Part shown: in pieces, positions 33,423 to 42,623 of the stretch
Position numbering within the stretch: position 1 is the stretch's first letter
Layout of the letters: each line of letters opens with the position of its first letter
NCBI GenBank assembly: GCA_964557975.1
Contig: CAZLCG010000011.1
Location: 1 to 46,226, forward strand
DNA from: Fimenecus sp964557975
Lineage (GTDB): Bacteria > Bacillota > Clostridia > Oscillospirales > Acutalibacteraceae
Direction of reading: 5' to 3'
DNA: 46,226 nucleotides
The notes under the pieces: model-generated
Seen by the model: only the letters and a program-made list of their open reading frames with translations
The model's database searches: none
What the model was told of the DNA's origin: nothing
Translations under genes and position numbers: made by a program

Positions 33423-33785
33423 ATGGCAGGCTATAAGCAGAACAGAGTGTCCGAAGATATTAAAAGGGAAATTGTTGCCGTTATTCGCGAGCTTAAAGAC
33501 CCGAGAATTGCAGGAAAAATGCTGACGGTGGTAAGGGTTGAGGTAAGCCGCGACCTTTCGTATGCAAAGGTTTATGTCAGCGCGCTTGAAGGTCTTGACA
33601 CGGCAAAGCAGGCTGTTAAGGGGCTTGTAAGCGCCACGGGGCATATCCGCCGCGAGGTCGGCTCACGGCTTCGCCTTCGCAAAACCCCCGAGCTTAAATT
33701 CATTGCGGACAACTCCGTAGAACACGGTATGGAAATCTTTAAAAAAATTGAAGAACTTGAGGAAAAAAACGATGAAGAAAATTGA
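33423..33785 (+). CDS. rbfA: Ribosome-binding factor A
   Basis: The 120-residue KH-like protein helps mature the 30S subunit and 16S rRNA 5' end. Family segments are RVSEDIKREI, LKDPRIAGKMLTVVRVEVSRDLSYAKVYVS and TPELKFIADNSVEHGMEI. It lies 21 bases after infB, and the next gene starts inside its last codons. Confidence 0.97.
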   Translation: MAGYKQNRVSEDIKREIVAVIRELKDPRIAGKMLTVVRVEVSRDLSYAKVYVSALEGLDTAKQAVKGLVSATGHIRREVGSRLRLRKTPELKFIADNSVEHGMEIFKKIEELEEKNDEEN

Positions 33786-34728
33786 CGTTGCAAAAGCGGC
33801 GGAACTTCTAAAGGCGGCTGATAATGTTCTCATCCTCACCCACAGGAATCCCGACGGCGACACTCTCGGCAGCGGCTTTGCGCTTATGCACGCCCTCAGA
33901 AGCAAGGGGAAAAGAGCAAGGGTTCTCTGCTGTGATAAAATTCCGAAAAAATACTCCTATATGTTTGGCGAAAGGCAAGAGGACTTTTCCCCCGAATATA
34001 CCGTCTGCGTCGATGTTGCCGATATAAAGCTTCTCGGAAATGAATTTTCAAAAGAGTTCGGGAATAACGTCGACCTATGCATTGACCATCACGGCTCAAA
34101 CACCGGATATGCCGACAATCTTCTTCTGAGAAGCTGCGCCGCAACATGTGAAATCATTTACGACATTGTGAATTTGCTTGAAACGGAAATAACGCCGATT
34201 ATCGCAGACTGTCTTTATACGGGAATTTCAACCGACACAGGCTGTTTTCTGTTTTCAAGCGTCACGCCCGAAACGCATATTATCGCCGCCGATTTAATAA
34301 AAAAGGGCGCTGATTACGTAAACATAAATAAGATTATGTTTGAAACCAAATCCATAGGTTATTTTAAGCTTGAGAAATCGGCTCTGAGCACTATCGAAAC
34401 TTTTTTCGGCGGTAAATGCGCCGTTATGAGCATCACGCAGAAAATGCTCTGTGAAAGCGGCACCGACGAGAGCGACTGCGACGGAATTGCGGGTATTCCG
34501 AGAAAGATCGAAGGCGTGCTCGTAGGCGTTACCGTAAGGGAACGAAGCGACGGCACCTACAAGGTTTCCCTGCGCTCGCACGAGCCTGTTGACAGCGCAA
34601 AAATATGCAAGCTGATGGGCGGCGGCGGTCACGCAAGGGCGGCAGGCTGCGAATTAAATCCAGAAGCCTTTGAGGCGGAAAAAGCAAAGCTTCTTTCAAT
34701 TATAGAAGATGAGTTGAAAAATATATGA
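33772..34728 (+). CDS. nrnA: DHH-family bifunctional oligoribonuclease/PAP phosphatase NrnA
   Basis: The protein has 318 residues. DHH-motif ligands are seen in NPDGDTLGSGFAL, the second-motif CVDVAD, DHHGSN and the later DCLYTGISTDTG. The DHHA1 domain ends with GGGGHARAAG. NrnA degrades nanoRNA and dephosphorylates 3'-phosphoadenosine 5'-phosphate. The ATG at 33772, with GAGG upstream, is preferred over one eight codons earlier. It overlaps rbfA by 14 bases and truB by four. Confidence 0.94.
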   Translation: MKKIDVAKAAELLKAADNVLILTHRNPDGDTLGSGFALMHALRSKGKRARVLCCDKIPKKYSYMFGERQEDFSPEYTVCVDVADIKLLGNEFSKEFGNNVDLCIDHHGSNTGYADNLLLRSCAATCEIIYDIVNLLETEITPIIADCLYTGISTDTGCFLFSSVTPETHIIAADLIKKGADYVNINKIMFETKSIGYFKLEKSALSTIETFFGGKCAVMSITQKMLCESGTDESDCDGIAGIPRKIEGVLVGVTVRERSDGTYKVSLRSHEPVDSAKICKLMGGGGHARAAGCELNPEAFEAEKAKLLSIIEDELKNI

Positions 34729-35615
34729 CGGGAATAATACTTCTTGACAAGCCGCAGAATATGACCTCTTTTTCGGCGGTAAACCGCGTTCGCCGTATTC
34801 TCGGCGTAAAAAAAGCGGGTCACACAGGAACGCTCGACCCTATGGCTACGGGCGTTCTTCCTGTTGCGCTGTCAAATTCCACTCGGTTTATAGGGCTGCT
34901 TCCCGTTCACGACAAGGAATACCTTGCTTCGACAAGGCTCGGCATAACCACCGACACGCTTGATATAACAGGCGCGGTGATTTCTCGGAATCCCGTCAGC
35001 GTAACAGCCGAACAGTTATGTTCGGCTGTAAAAGGGTTTACGGGGGATATAATGCAGACTCCCCCTATGTATTCCGCAATAAAAAAGGACGGGCATCGGC
35101 TTTACGACCTTGCAAGGCAGGGTGTTGAAATTGAACGGGAAGCGCGCAGGGTCACAATTCACAGCATAGATATTATATCGTTTGAAAGCCCTGAATTTAC
35201 CTTTACTGTATCCTGCTCGGCGGGAACTTATGTGCGTTCCCTGTGCGACGATATAGGAAAAATTCTCGGCTGCGGCGCTGTTATGACCTCGCTTCGCAGA
35301 ACAAGCGCTAACGGATTCCCGATAAGCGAATGCGTTGCGCTTTCAGAGCTTGAGAACGCCGTTAATAATAATGAAACGGAAAAATATGTTAAACCGATAG
35401 CCTCCTGCTTTTCATGTTACGAAAAAATCGACGTAACCGAGGCGCAGTCCGTAAGATTTCGCAACGGAGGCAGTCTGCTGCTTCAAAGGCTTAAAACGCG
35501 ATACCCCGCAGGGCTTTACAGAGTTTATTCGCCGAAGGACGAATTTTTAGGTCTCGGCGAGGTTAAGGACGGCGGAGATTCCCTTTGCGTCAGGAGGGTG
35601 CTTGCAGATGACTGA
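34725..35615 (+). CDS. truB: tRNA pseudouridine(55) synthase TruB
   Basis: The 296-residue enzyme makes pseudouridine 55 in the T-loop of tRNAs. The catalytic Asp38 is in HTGTLDPMATGVLP. Other family segments are TPPMYSAIKKDGHRLYDLAR (quoted whole, 20 residues) and CSAGTYVRSLCDDIG. A PUA-like C-terminus is present. It is coupled to nrnA by an ATGA overlap and to ribF by an eight-base overlap. Confidence 0.97.
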   Translation: MTGIILLDKPQNMTSFSAVNRVRRILGVKKAGHTGTLDPMATGVLPVALSNSTRFIGLLPVHDKEYLASTRLGITTDTLDITGAVISRNPVSVTAEQLCSAVKGFTGDIMQTPPMYSAIKKDGHRLYDLARQGVEIEREARRVTIHSIDIISFESPEFTFTVSCSAGTYVRSLCDDIGKILGCGAVMTSLRRTSANGFPISECVALSELENAVNNNETEKYVKPIASCFSCYEKIDVTEAQSVRFRNGGSLLLQRLKTRYPAGLYRVYSPKDEFLGLGEVKDGGDSLCVRRVLADD

Positions 35616-36492
35616 AAAATCAATAGCCCTCGGCACCTTCGACGGCTTTCATACCGGACATACGGCTGTAACGGAGCTTGCAAGGCAAAGCGCCTACCCC
35701 GCCTTTGTTCTGCTTTTTTCACAGCATCCCCTGTCGGTTATCACGGGCGAAGCTCCCAAAGAGCTTATTACCGACAGTATCCGTTCAAGACTTATTGATA
35801 ATATCCGATTGACCCCCGTCGTCACGGATTTTAAAAGAATATGCGGTCTTTCCCCCGAAGAATTTTTTGAGAGTATTCTGATAAAGGAGCTTAACGCCAA
35901 AGAGCTTTCCTGCGGCAAAAATTACACCTTCGGCAAGGGCGGCAAGGGCAATATAAACATTTTAAAGCGGCTCTGCGCCGAAAACGGAATAAAGCTGAAC
36001 ATCGCCGACACGGTGACCTATAAAGGCGAAGCGGTCAGCTCGACAAGAATACGCAAAGCCTTGGAAAACGGCGAAATCGAGGACGCGAACAAAATGCTCG
36101 GCAGGGCATTTTCTTATGATTTTACGGTAATTCGCGGCGACGCGAGGGGCAGAACTCTCGGCTTTCCCACGTTAAATCAAATAATTCCCGACGGATTTGT
36201 TACGCTGAAATACGGCGTTTACGCTTCGGCTGTTTGTTTAAACGGCAGATTTTATCCGTCCGTCACCAATTTCGGTATAAGACCGACGATCGGCACCGAC
36301 GGCGTATACAGCGAAACCAATATACGCGGATTTTCGGGCGATTTATACGGAAAAAATGTTGAGGTCTTTATTCTTTCGTATATACGCCCCGAAAAGCGTT
36401 TTTCCTCGCTTGCGCGGCTTTCAAACGCAATCTCGGCGGATTCCGAATATTCTTATCAAATATTTCAAGAACGACTTGCATTATTGAGGTAA
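35608..36492 (+). CDS. ribF: Bifunctional riboflavin kinase/FAD synthetase
   Basis: The 294-residue protein has an N-terminal FAD synthetase domain with the nucleotidyltransferase motif GTFDGFHTGH and the later VSSTRIRKAL. The C-terminal riboflavin kinase domain has GRTLGFPTLN and the catalytic-Glu region ETNIRGF. It converts riboflavin to FMN and FAD. The ATG at 35608 is favoured over TTG two codons upstream; GGAGG fits either. It closes the operon; rpsO, often found next in Bacillota, is not here. Confidence 0.96.
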   Translation: MTEKSIALGTFDGFHTGHTAVTELARQSAYPAFVLLFSQHPLSVITGEAPKELITDSIRSRLIDNIRLTPVVTDFKRICGLSPEEFFESILIKELNAKELSCGKNYTFGKGGKGNINILKRLCAENGIKLNIADTVTYKGEAVSSTRIRKALENGEIEDANKMLGRAFSYDFTVIRGDARGRTLGFPTLNQIIPDGFVTLKYGVYASAVCLNGRFYPSVTNFGIRPTIGTDGVYSETNIRGFSGDLYGKNVEVFILSYIRPEKRFSSLARLSNAISADSEYSYQIFQERLALLR

Positions 36493-36504
36493 AAATTGTA
36501 AAAT
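36476..36504 (+). promoter_or_regulatory. Promoter of the alcohol dehydrogenase gene
   Basis: TTGCAT (36476-36481) and TAAAAT (36499-36504) are 17 bases apart, overlapping the end of ribF. Confidence 0.55.
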
Positions 36505-36540
36505 ACAAATAACCAATAAAAAGGACGGTGCTATTTAATT

Positions 36541-37749
36541 ATGTGGGCATTACAAAAAGCATATTACAGGGCTTATCAAAAGGTTATGAAAATCTTTATG
36601 TATTTTCTTGACTGGTCCGAGCCGCAGCTGCTTACGGGTCCGGGGTGTATCCGCAAGCTTCCGGGCATAATAAAGGAAAAAGGCATAAACAACGTTATGG
36701 TCGTTACCGATAAGGGTCTTATGAGCCTTAATTTGCTCGACGGTCTTTTTGAAGAGCTTAGGGCAAACGGAATAAGCTATGTGGTATACGACGGCGTTCA
36801 GCCCAACCCCTCGATTGAAAACATTGAGCAGGCAAGAGAAATGTTTATTGCAAACGCCTGCGAGGCTATGATAGCCTTCGGCGGCGGTTCGCCTATGGAC
36901 TGTGCAAAGGCTGCGTGCGCAAGAGTTGTAAGACCCAACAAAACCGTTCCGCAGATGCGCGGCGTTATGAAGGTTATGCGTAAGCTTCCGCCCTTCTATG
37001 CCGTTCCCACAACGGCGGGAACAGGCTCTGAAACCACGCTTGCGGCTGTTGTTTCAAACACCGAAACACACGAAAAATACGCCATAAACGACCCGTGCCT
37101 GCGTCCTAAATTTGCGGTTCTCGACCCCGAGCTTACTACGGGGCTTCCGCAGAAAATCACCTCAACGACAGGTCTTGACGCGTTGACCCACGCGGTTGAA
37201 GCATACATAGGTCTTTCAAACGTACCCTCGACGAGAGATTACGCCGAAAAGGCAACGAAGCTTATATTTAAATATCTTGAGGTTGCCTATAACGACGGTC
37301 AGAACATCGAGGCAAGAGGTCAGATGCTTTTAGCCTCGTTCTACGCGGGTATGGCGTTTACAAGAGCTTATGTAGGCTATGTTCACGCGATCGCCCACAA
37401 CTTAGGCGGTATGTACGGTATTCCGCACGGCCTTGCAAACGCAGTTATTCTTCCCGTAGTGCTTGAAGAATACGGCTCCGTAATTTACCCGTCGCTTGCA
37501 AAGCTCGCCGACTGCGCCGAAATATCAGGTCAGACGGTTGAAGAAAAAGCCAAGAACTTTATTGCCGAAATATACGCTATGAACGACAGGATGAATATCC
37601 CGAAAGGCTTTACTCAGATAAAGGAAGAGGACATCCCCACAATCGTTTCAAGAGCGCTTAAAGAAGCAAATCCTCTGTACCCCGTTCCCGTCATCTATGA
37701 CGGCGAGGAGCTTTCCGCCATTGTCAGAAAGCTTAAAATCGACGAATAA
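36541..37749 (+). CDS. Iron-containing alcohol dehydrogenase
   Basis: The protein has 402 residues, the usual length of group III (Fe-dependent) alcohol dehydrogenases. The NAD(P) binding motif is GGGSPMDCAK and the substrate region AVPTTAGTGSETT. Metal ligands are in the DPELTTG to DALTHAVEAYIG and HAIAHNLGGMYGIPHGLANA segments. The unusual N-terminus AYYRAYQKVMKIFMYFLDW is shared by a Clostridia subgroup often annotated as lactaldehyde/butanol-type dehydrogenases. The substrate is not determined. AAGGAC lies rather far (about 15 bases) from the ATG. An ATG 15 codons in is possible but would remove conserved residues. Confidence 0.92.
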   Translation: MWALQKAYYRAYQKVMKIFMYFLDWSEPQLLTGPGCIRKLPGIIKEKGINNVMVVTDKGLMSLNLLDGLFEELRANGISYVVYDGVQPNPSIENIEQAREMFIANACEAMIAFGGGSPMDCAKAACARVVRPNKTVPQMRGVMKVMRKLPPFYAVPTTAGTGSETTLAAVVSNTETHEKYAINDPCLRPKFAVLDPELTTGLPQKITSTTGLDALTHAVEAYIGLSNVPSTRDYAEKATKLIFKYLEVAYNDGQNIEARGQMLLASFYAGMAFTRAYVGYVHAIAHNLGGMYGIPHGLANAVILPVVLEEYGSVIYPSLAKLADCAEISGQTVEEKAKNFIAEIYAMNDRMNIPKGFTQIKEEDIPTIVSRALKEANPLYPVPVIYDGEELSAIVRKLKIDE

Positions 37750-37786
37750 TCGACAGCAAATAAGAAGCCGATCTTTAACAACAGCT

Positions 37787-37826
37787 AAAAAAATACCTCC
37801 TGCTGCATAATTTGTAACAGGAGGTA
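37787..37826 (-). terminator. Minus-strand terminator-like hairpin upstream of the beta-CASP gene
   Basis: TACCTCCTG (37794-37802) and CAGGAGGTA (37818-37826) form a 9-bp stem with a 15-base loop. A run of seven A on the plus strand makes a T tract on the minus strand. There is no minus-strand gene nearby, so it would stop antisense transcripts coming from the right. In the plus direction the tail is weak. Confidence 0.6.
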
Positions 37827-37855
37827 TTGTAATATCCGATAAGTCTTTGTATAAT
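37827..37855 (+). promoter_or_regulatory. Promoter of the beta-CASP gene
   Basis: TTGTAA (37827-37832) and a perfect TATAAT (37850-37855) are 17 bases apart. The RNA start would be about 18 bases before the start codon. Confidence 0.7.
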
Positions 37856-37879
37856 CAATATATAACGGAGGTGCGAAAT

Positions 37880-39490
37880 ATGAATATAACCTTTCTCGGC
37901 GCCGCTCACGAGGTAACGGGAAGCTGTACGCTTCTTGAGGCAAACGGCAAAAACATACTAATAGACTGCGGTATGGAGCAGGGACGCGATACCTACGAAA
38001 ACTGTGAAATTCCCATTTCCCCCGCCCAAATCGACTGCCTGCTGCTTACGCACGCCCACATTGACCATTCGGGAAAAATACCGATGCTCACGGCGAACGG
38101 CTTCGGCGGCAAAATATATTCGACGGACTCTACCGCGCGGCTTTGCAGGATAATGCTTCAGGACTCCGCACACATTCAGGAGTTTGAAGCAGGCTGGCGA
38201 AACCGAAAGGCAAAGAGAGCAGGCAAGGAGGAATATGTTCCTCTTTACACCGTTGAGGATGCCGTGAACGCTATGAAGCAATTCTGCGAATGTAAATACA
38301 ACGAAAAAATTGAAATATACCCCGATATTGAAATCCGTTTCATTGACGCGGGACATCTCTTGGGCTCATCAAGCATTGAGATCACCGTAAACGAAAACGG
38401 GAATAAAACCGTTATTGTATTTTCGGGCGACATCGGCAACACAAATCAGCCGCTTATACGCGACCCTCAGCAGCAGTATCTTAAAAACGCCGATTATGTA
38501 ATAATGGAAAGCACCTACGGCGACAGAAGCCACGGTGAAAGAATTGACTGCATTTCACAGCTTGTCCCGATAATTCAGCGTACCCTTGACAGAGGCGGAA
38601 ATGTTGTTATTCCCTGCTTCGCGGTCGGCAGAACGCAGGAGCTTTTGTACTTTATCCGCCAAATCAAGCAGGAAAAGCTTATAAAGGGACACGACGGCTT
38701 CCCTGTATATATCGACAGTCCCCTTGCGGTTGAAGCGACGAATGTTTTTAACCGCAGTACGGATGATTTTGACGAGGACGCCGCGTCGCTTACGGCGAAC
38801 GGCATAAACCCAATTACATTTGACGACCTGCGTGTTTCGGTCACAAGCGATGAATCAAAAATGATTAACGCGGATAAAACGCCGAAAATCATTCTTTCCG
38901 CAAGCGGAATGTGCGAGGCGGGCAGAATACGACACCACTTGAAGCACAATCTTTGGAGAGAGGAAAGCACCGTTCTGTTCGTCGGTTATCAGGCGCTCGG
39001 AACTTTGGGCAGATCGCTCGCCGAGGGAGCAAAAGAGGTAAAATTATTCGGTGAAAAGATTCAGGTCAACGCCGAAATCCGCCAATTGAGCGGCATAAGC
39101 GGTCACGCCGACAACAACGGGCTTATACGGTGGATAAACAGCTTCCCGAATAAGCCGAAGCGCGTTTTTGTAAACCACGGCGGCGACGATGTATGCGAAA
39201 TCTTTGCTTCGCGTCTCAGGGATGAATTAAAGCTCAACGCAACAGCGCCGTATAACGGCGCCGAATATGATTTGACAGCCGATAAATGTCTGTACGAGGG
39301 CAACAAGCAAAAAATCGGACATAAGGAATACAGACCCGAACAAGGTCGTGTTTCCGCCGTATTTGAACGCCTCGTCAATGCGGGCAGACGCCTTATGGTT
39401 GTAATCTCTCACAACGAGGGCGGTGCGAATAAGGATCTTGCAAAATTCGCGGATCAAATAACAGCTCTTTGCGACAAGTGGGACAGGTAA
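37880..39490 (+). CDS. Beta-CASP metallo-beta-lactamase fold RNA-processing hydrolase
   Basis: The 536-residue cytoplasmic protein has metal-binding motif THAHIDHSGK near residue 54, then FIDAGHLLGSSSIEI and FSGDIGN. The beta-CASP insertion carries ESTYGDRSHGE, PCFAVGRTQELLY and ILSASGMCEAGRIRHHLKH. The RNA-specificity part ends with SGHADNNGLIRW. It resembles the CPSF/Ysh1-like group of ribonucleases rather than RNase J. The ATG at 37880, preceded by CGGAGG, is the preferred start. A C-terminal extension (EYRPEQGRVSAVFERLVNA) may form an oligomerisation helix. The RNA target is unknown. Confidence 0.9.
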   Translation: MNITFLGAAHEVTGSCTLLEANGKNILIDCGMEQGRDTYENCEIPISPAQIDCLLLTHAHIDHSGKIPMLTANGFGGKIYSTDSTARLCRIMLQDSAHIQEFEAGWRNRKAKRAGKEEYVPLYTVEDAVNAMKQFCECKYNEKIEIYPDIEIRFIDAGHLLGSSSIEITVNENGNKTVIVFSGDIGNTNQPLIRDPQQQYLKNADYVIMESTYGDRSHGERIDCISQLVPIIQRTLDRGGNVVIPCFAVGRTQELLYFIRQIKQEKLIKGHDGFPVYIDSPLAVEATNVFNRSTDDFDEDAASLTANGINPITFDDLRVSVTSDESKMINADKTPKIILSASGMCEAGRIRHHLKHNLWREESTVLFVGYQALGTLGRSLAEGAKEVKLFGEKIQVNAEIRQLSGISGHADNNGLIRWINSFPNKPKRVFVNHGGDDVCEIFASRLRDELKLNATAPYNGAEYDLTADKCLYEGNKQKIGHKEYRPEQGRVSAVFERLVNAGRRLMVVISHNEGGANKDLAKFADQITALCDKWDR

Positions 39491-39491
39491 A

Positions 39492-40832
39492 CTATTCCTC
39501 CGACCCGATTTGCCCGTCGGCAATACCGAGAATATTTTCAGACTCGGAGCTGTCAATATCCTCAACGCTTTTGAGTTTTTTCTTAATAATTGTATTTCTG
39601 TGCTGCGCGTCATCGAGGGTTTTACCCGCTTCGTCAATTTTCTTACGCGCCTTTTCAAGGATGCCCGTAAACGTTTCGTACTGAGCCTTCGTAGCGCCGA
39701 GCAGAACTCTGACTTCATTCGCCTTTTCGTTAATTGCCACTGTTTTAAAGCCCATTGAAAGCGAATTTAAAAGAGCCGTAATCGTTGTAGGACCTGCAAT
39801 CATAATGTTATAATCCTTTTGCAGTCTTTCGGGAAGTCCCGTTCTTGACGAGGCAATTTCGGCATAAAGGCCCTCTGTCGCAAGGTACATAATCGCGAAC
39901 GGCGTCGTTTTGGGAACCGAAATGTATTTTGTTATCTGCTTGGCTTCCGATATAACTCTGTCCTCAAGAGCCTTTCTCGCTCTTTTTACGCCCTCGGCGT
40001 CGGCATTATCGGCGGCGTCGCAGAGCCTTATGTAATCCTCGGCAGGGAATTTAGAATCAACCGGCATGTATATAATATCCTTTGAATTTTCGCCCGATGG
40101 TATTTTGATTGCAAATTCGACCCTCTCGGTTTCCCTGTCGCCCGTTGCGATATTCTTTTCGTACATATTTGGAATGGTCTGGTCTAAAATCCCTTCAAGC
40201 TGAACCTCCGCCCATGTACCCCTTGCCTTGACGTTTGTCAGCATTCTGTTAAGGGATGTTACGTTGGTGGTGACGCCGTTTGAAAGCTCGCGCATTTCAC
40301 CGAGAGATTTATAAAGGTTTTCAAGCTGTTCCGAAACCGTTTTAAACGAGCTGTCAAGACGCTTTGTAAGCGTTGAGGTAAGTTTTTCGTCAACCGTTGA
40401 GCGCATTTCGTCAAGCTTCTTTTCGTTTGACTCCTGCATTTTTGAAATGCTCGTTTCAATCGCCTTGGTCTGCTCCCTGCTCTGTTCGGCGTTCTTATCC
40501 CTGATTTCGTTGAGCGACTTGTTTAGCGTTTCCATAAGGTCGATTTTGCTTTCCAGATTCACCTTATTCATTTTTTCAAGCTTTTCGGACATAGCTTCAA
40601 GAGCCTTCGTTATTTCCTCACGCTGTTTAAGGCTGTTCTCGCCCGATTCTCTGCGGTTTCTCTCAAATTCATCCGATACGCTTTTTGAAAGCGCGGAAAT
40701 TTTTTCCGAAACAACCGCCAATTCCTTTTCGGCGTTGTTTTTCTTAATCGAAAGAATCTCGGCAACCGCGGCGGCGCCGAGAACCGCCGATACCAAACAA
40801 AGCGCAATTATAATAATTTCCGTTACCGTCAT
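39492..40832 (-). CDS. rmuC: DNA recombination protein RmuC
   Basis: The 446-residue protein starts with one membrane segment (about 4-25). A coiled coil of about 170 residues follows, then the RmuC nuclease-like domain with KARGTWAEVQLEGILDQ, YMPVDSKFPAEDYIRL and IMYLATEGLYAE. RmuC family proteins limit DNA inversion and recombination at short repeats; the biochemical activity is not well defined. The start follows CGGAGTG. It is convergent with the beta-CASP gene, with one base between their stop codons. Confidence 0.94.
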   Translation of the reverse strand: MTVTEIIIIALCLVSAVLGAAAVAEILSIKKNNAEKELAVVSEKISALSKSVSDEFERNRRESGENSLKQREEITKALEAMSEKLEKMNKVNLESKIDLMETLNKSLNEIRDKNAEQSREQTKAIETSISKMQESNEKKLDEMRSTVDEKLTSTLTKRLDSSFKTVSEQLENLYKSLGEMRELSNGVTTNVTSLNRMLTNVKARGTWAEVQLEGILDQTIPNMYEKNIATGDRETERVEFAIKIPSGENSKDIIYMPVDSKFPAEDYIRLCDAADNADAEGVKRARKALEDRVISEAKQITKYISVPKTTPFAIMYLATEGLYAEIASSRTGLPERLQKDYNIMIAGPTTITALLNSLSMGFKTVAINEKANEVRVLLGATKAQYETFTGILEKARKKIDEAGKTLDDAQHRNTIIKKKLKSVEDIDSSESENILGIADGQIGSEE

Positions 40833-40917
40833 ATTTTCACTCCGTTGTTTTTTGATTTGAACCGAATTTGTTACGGTTTAAAAATCCGATACCGCATTTA
40901 ATTCCGTATTTAATTAT

Positions 40918-41727
40918 TCAGTTATTTACCATGTGAACGTTAAGATGATTATAGGTCATCTCTACGCCCTTTTTGTCAAATTCATATTTAATGTTTTCCG
41001 TAAGTGAAAAATATGCGTCCCAATAGTTCTTGGTTTCGGTCCATGCCCTGACAACGTATTTTATACTGCTCTCGTCATACGAAAGCACCGCCGCGAACGG
41101 CTTTTGGGGCGTATCGGTGAAAAGCTCTGAAGCCTCAACCGCGCTCAATAAGGCTGTTCTTACCGTTTCAATCGGCGAATCGTAGGATGCTGAAATTTCA
41201 ATATCGACGCGCCTTTGCCCGAGCGCGGTATAATTTATGATTTTAGCCGCTACCACCTTGCTGTTCGGCACATAAATCATTTTATTGTCAACGGTTAAGA
41301 TTTTTGTATGTACAAGGCTTATCGCCTTAACCGTACCGTCTACACCGTCAACCTCAATATAATCCCCGTTCTTAAACGGTTTTGTGAAAAGAAGCATAAT
41401 TCCGCTTGCAAGGTTTGAAAGGGAATCCTGCACGGCAAGCGACGCCGCAAGACCTACTACCGAAAACGCCGCTACAAGCGAGGTTACCGAAACGCCCAAA
41501 GCGTCAACTACAATAACGGCGGTTACAAAATACAGCAAAACCTTGACCGCCGCCGTAATATACCTTTTCAAGGTCTTATCGACGGACGTCTTTTCAATCA
41601 GTCGGCTTACGAGCTTAGTTAACAGCTTTGCGGCAATATAGCATATTACAAACGCTATGACCGCCGCAAGGATTTTGCCCACAGTGAACGAACCGACCGA
41701 ATAATCAAGTATTTCTTTAAATTTCAT
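40918..41727 (-). CDS. Small-conductance mechanosensitive channel (MscS family)
   Basis: The 269-residue protein has three N-terminal membrane segments. The pore-helix region VAAFSVVGLAASLAVQDSLS is followed by the MscS beta domain, FKNGDYIEVDGVDGTVKAIS and YVPNSKVVAAKIINYT. Such channels release solutes at hypo-osmotic shock. The ATG at 41727 follows GGGGGAG; an upstream frame extension is not supported. It lies 13 bases after the YhhN-like gene, so the two form an operon. Confidence 0.94.
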   Translation of the reverse strand: MKFKEILDYSVGSFTVGKILAAVIAFVICYIAAKLLTKLVSRLIEKTSVDKTLKRYITAAVKVLLYFVTAVIVVDALGVSVTSLVAAFSVVGLAASLAVQDSLSNLASGIMLLFTKPFKNGDYIEVDGVDGTVKAISLVHTKILTVDNKMIYVPNSKVVAAKIINYTALGQRRVDIEISASYDSPIETVRTALLSAVEASELFTDTPQKPFAAVLSYDESSIKYVVRAWTETKNYWDAYFSLTENIKYEFDKKGVEMTYNHLNVHMVNN

Positions 41728-41740
41728 CGAAAACTCCCCC

Positions 41741-42445
41741 TTATTTAATAAACAGTATCGTCGCCGCCATAACAAACTGTGCGGCATAATAAAGCGAATG
41801 GTTGATGATAATATTCACCTTCGTGTTTTTGCCTTCCGCAAAATACATTCCCGAAAGAACCAAATCCGAAAGGAAAAACAGTATTGCGCCTACCGACATA
41901 ACGACCCATACCGTTTCAAAATTCGTAATAACCGCAGTCATAATCGCCGAGGTCATTGTAAGCGCCAATGTAAACGAATACAAGAACAAAACAAGCTTAA
42001 ACCTGCCGTAATGCATTTTAAGCGGCTTTTCAATAAGCAGCGCTATAACGGCTATGACAACAGCGGCTGCTGCGGCGACAGCCGTTGACCACAGCTCCCA
42101 CGGGGAATTCATATATATTGCGGCGACAAAGCATATATGCCCCAAAAGGAAGCAGATGAAGCCCGAATACAAATACACGTCCTTATCCTGTAAATAAATC
42201 CATTTTAAATCAAGCCATATGTCGCCCAGCATACCCAAAATCAGCCCTGAAATCATAAGCGAGCCGAATTCTAAAAATATGCGGTTCTGGTTTGTCGCGG
42301 CAATCGCAGTGGCTATAAAGCAGCAGCTTGCCACCGCCTTTGCATAAAGCGCAATTATCCCGCCCTTTTTAACCCTGATTGCCAGAAATGCCACCGTTGC
42401 CGCAATACCTATACCGAGTAAAATCCAATAATATACGTAATACAT
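41741..42445 (-). CDS. YhhN/TMEM86-family membrane protein (lysoplasmalogenase-like)
   Basis: The 234-residue protein has about eight membrane segments. Family motifs include LILGMLGDIWLDLK (conserved GD), AAIYMNSPW, FFLSDLVLSGMYF and NHSLYYAAQFVMAATI. The family contains lysoplasmalogenase TMEM86B, which cleaves the vinyl-ether bond of lysoplasmalogens. Clostridia make plasmalogens, so that role is plausible but unproved here. It is the first gene of the unit with the MscS channel, suggesting shared envelope-stress functions. Confidence 0.82.
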   Translation of the reverse strand: MYYVYYWILLGIGIAATVAFLAIRVKKGGIIALYAKAVASCCFIATAIAATNQNRIFLEFGSLMISGLILGMLGDIWLDLKWIYLQDKDVYLYSGFICFLLGHICFVAAIYMNSPWELWSTAVAAAAAVVIAVIALLIEKPLKMHYGRFKLVLFLYSFTLALTMTSAIMTAVITNFETVWVVMSVGAILFFLSDLVLSGMYFAEGKNTKVNIIINHSLYYAAQFVMAATILFIK

Positions 42446-42479
42446 AAGCTCACTCCCGACTTGATTTTATTTTGAGAAT

Positions 42480-42508
42480 ATTATACAATAAATCAACTGT
42501 AAATACAA
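42480..42508 (-). promoter_or_regulatory. Promoter of the YhhN-mscS operon
   Basis: TTGTAT (42508-42503) and a perfect TATAAT (42485-42480) on the minus strand are 17 bases apart. Confidence 0.7.
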
Positions 42509-42555
42509 CATATTTCATACTTTAATAACCAAAATTATTACGCGTATTTATGAGA

Positions 42556-42584
42556 TTGACAAACAAGTCCGGCTGTGATTTAAT
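42556..42584 (+). promoter_or_regulatory. Promoter of the substrate-binding lipoprotein gene
   Basis: A perfect TTGACA (42556-42561) and TTTAAT (42579-42584) are 17 bases apart. Confidence 0.75.
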
Positions 42585-42623
42585 TTTACTCGATAACTAA
42601 AATAAATTGTAAAGGACAGAAAA

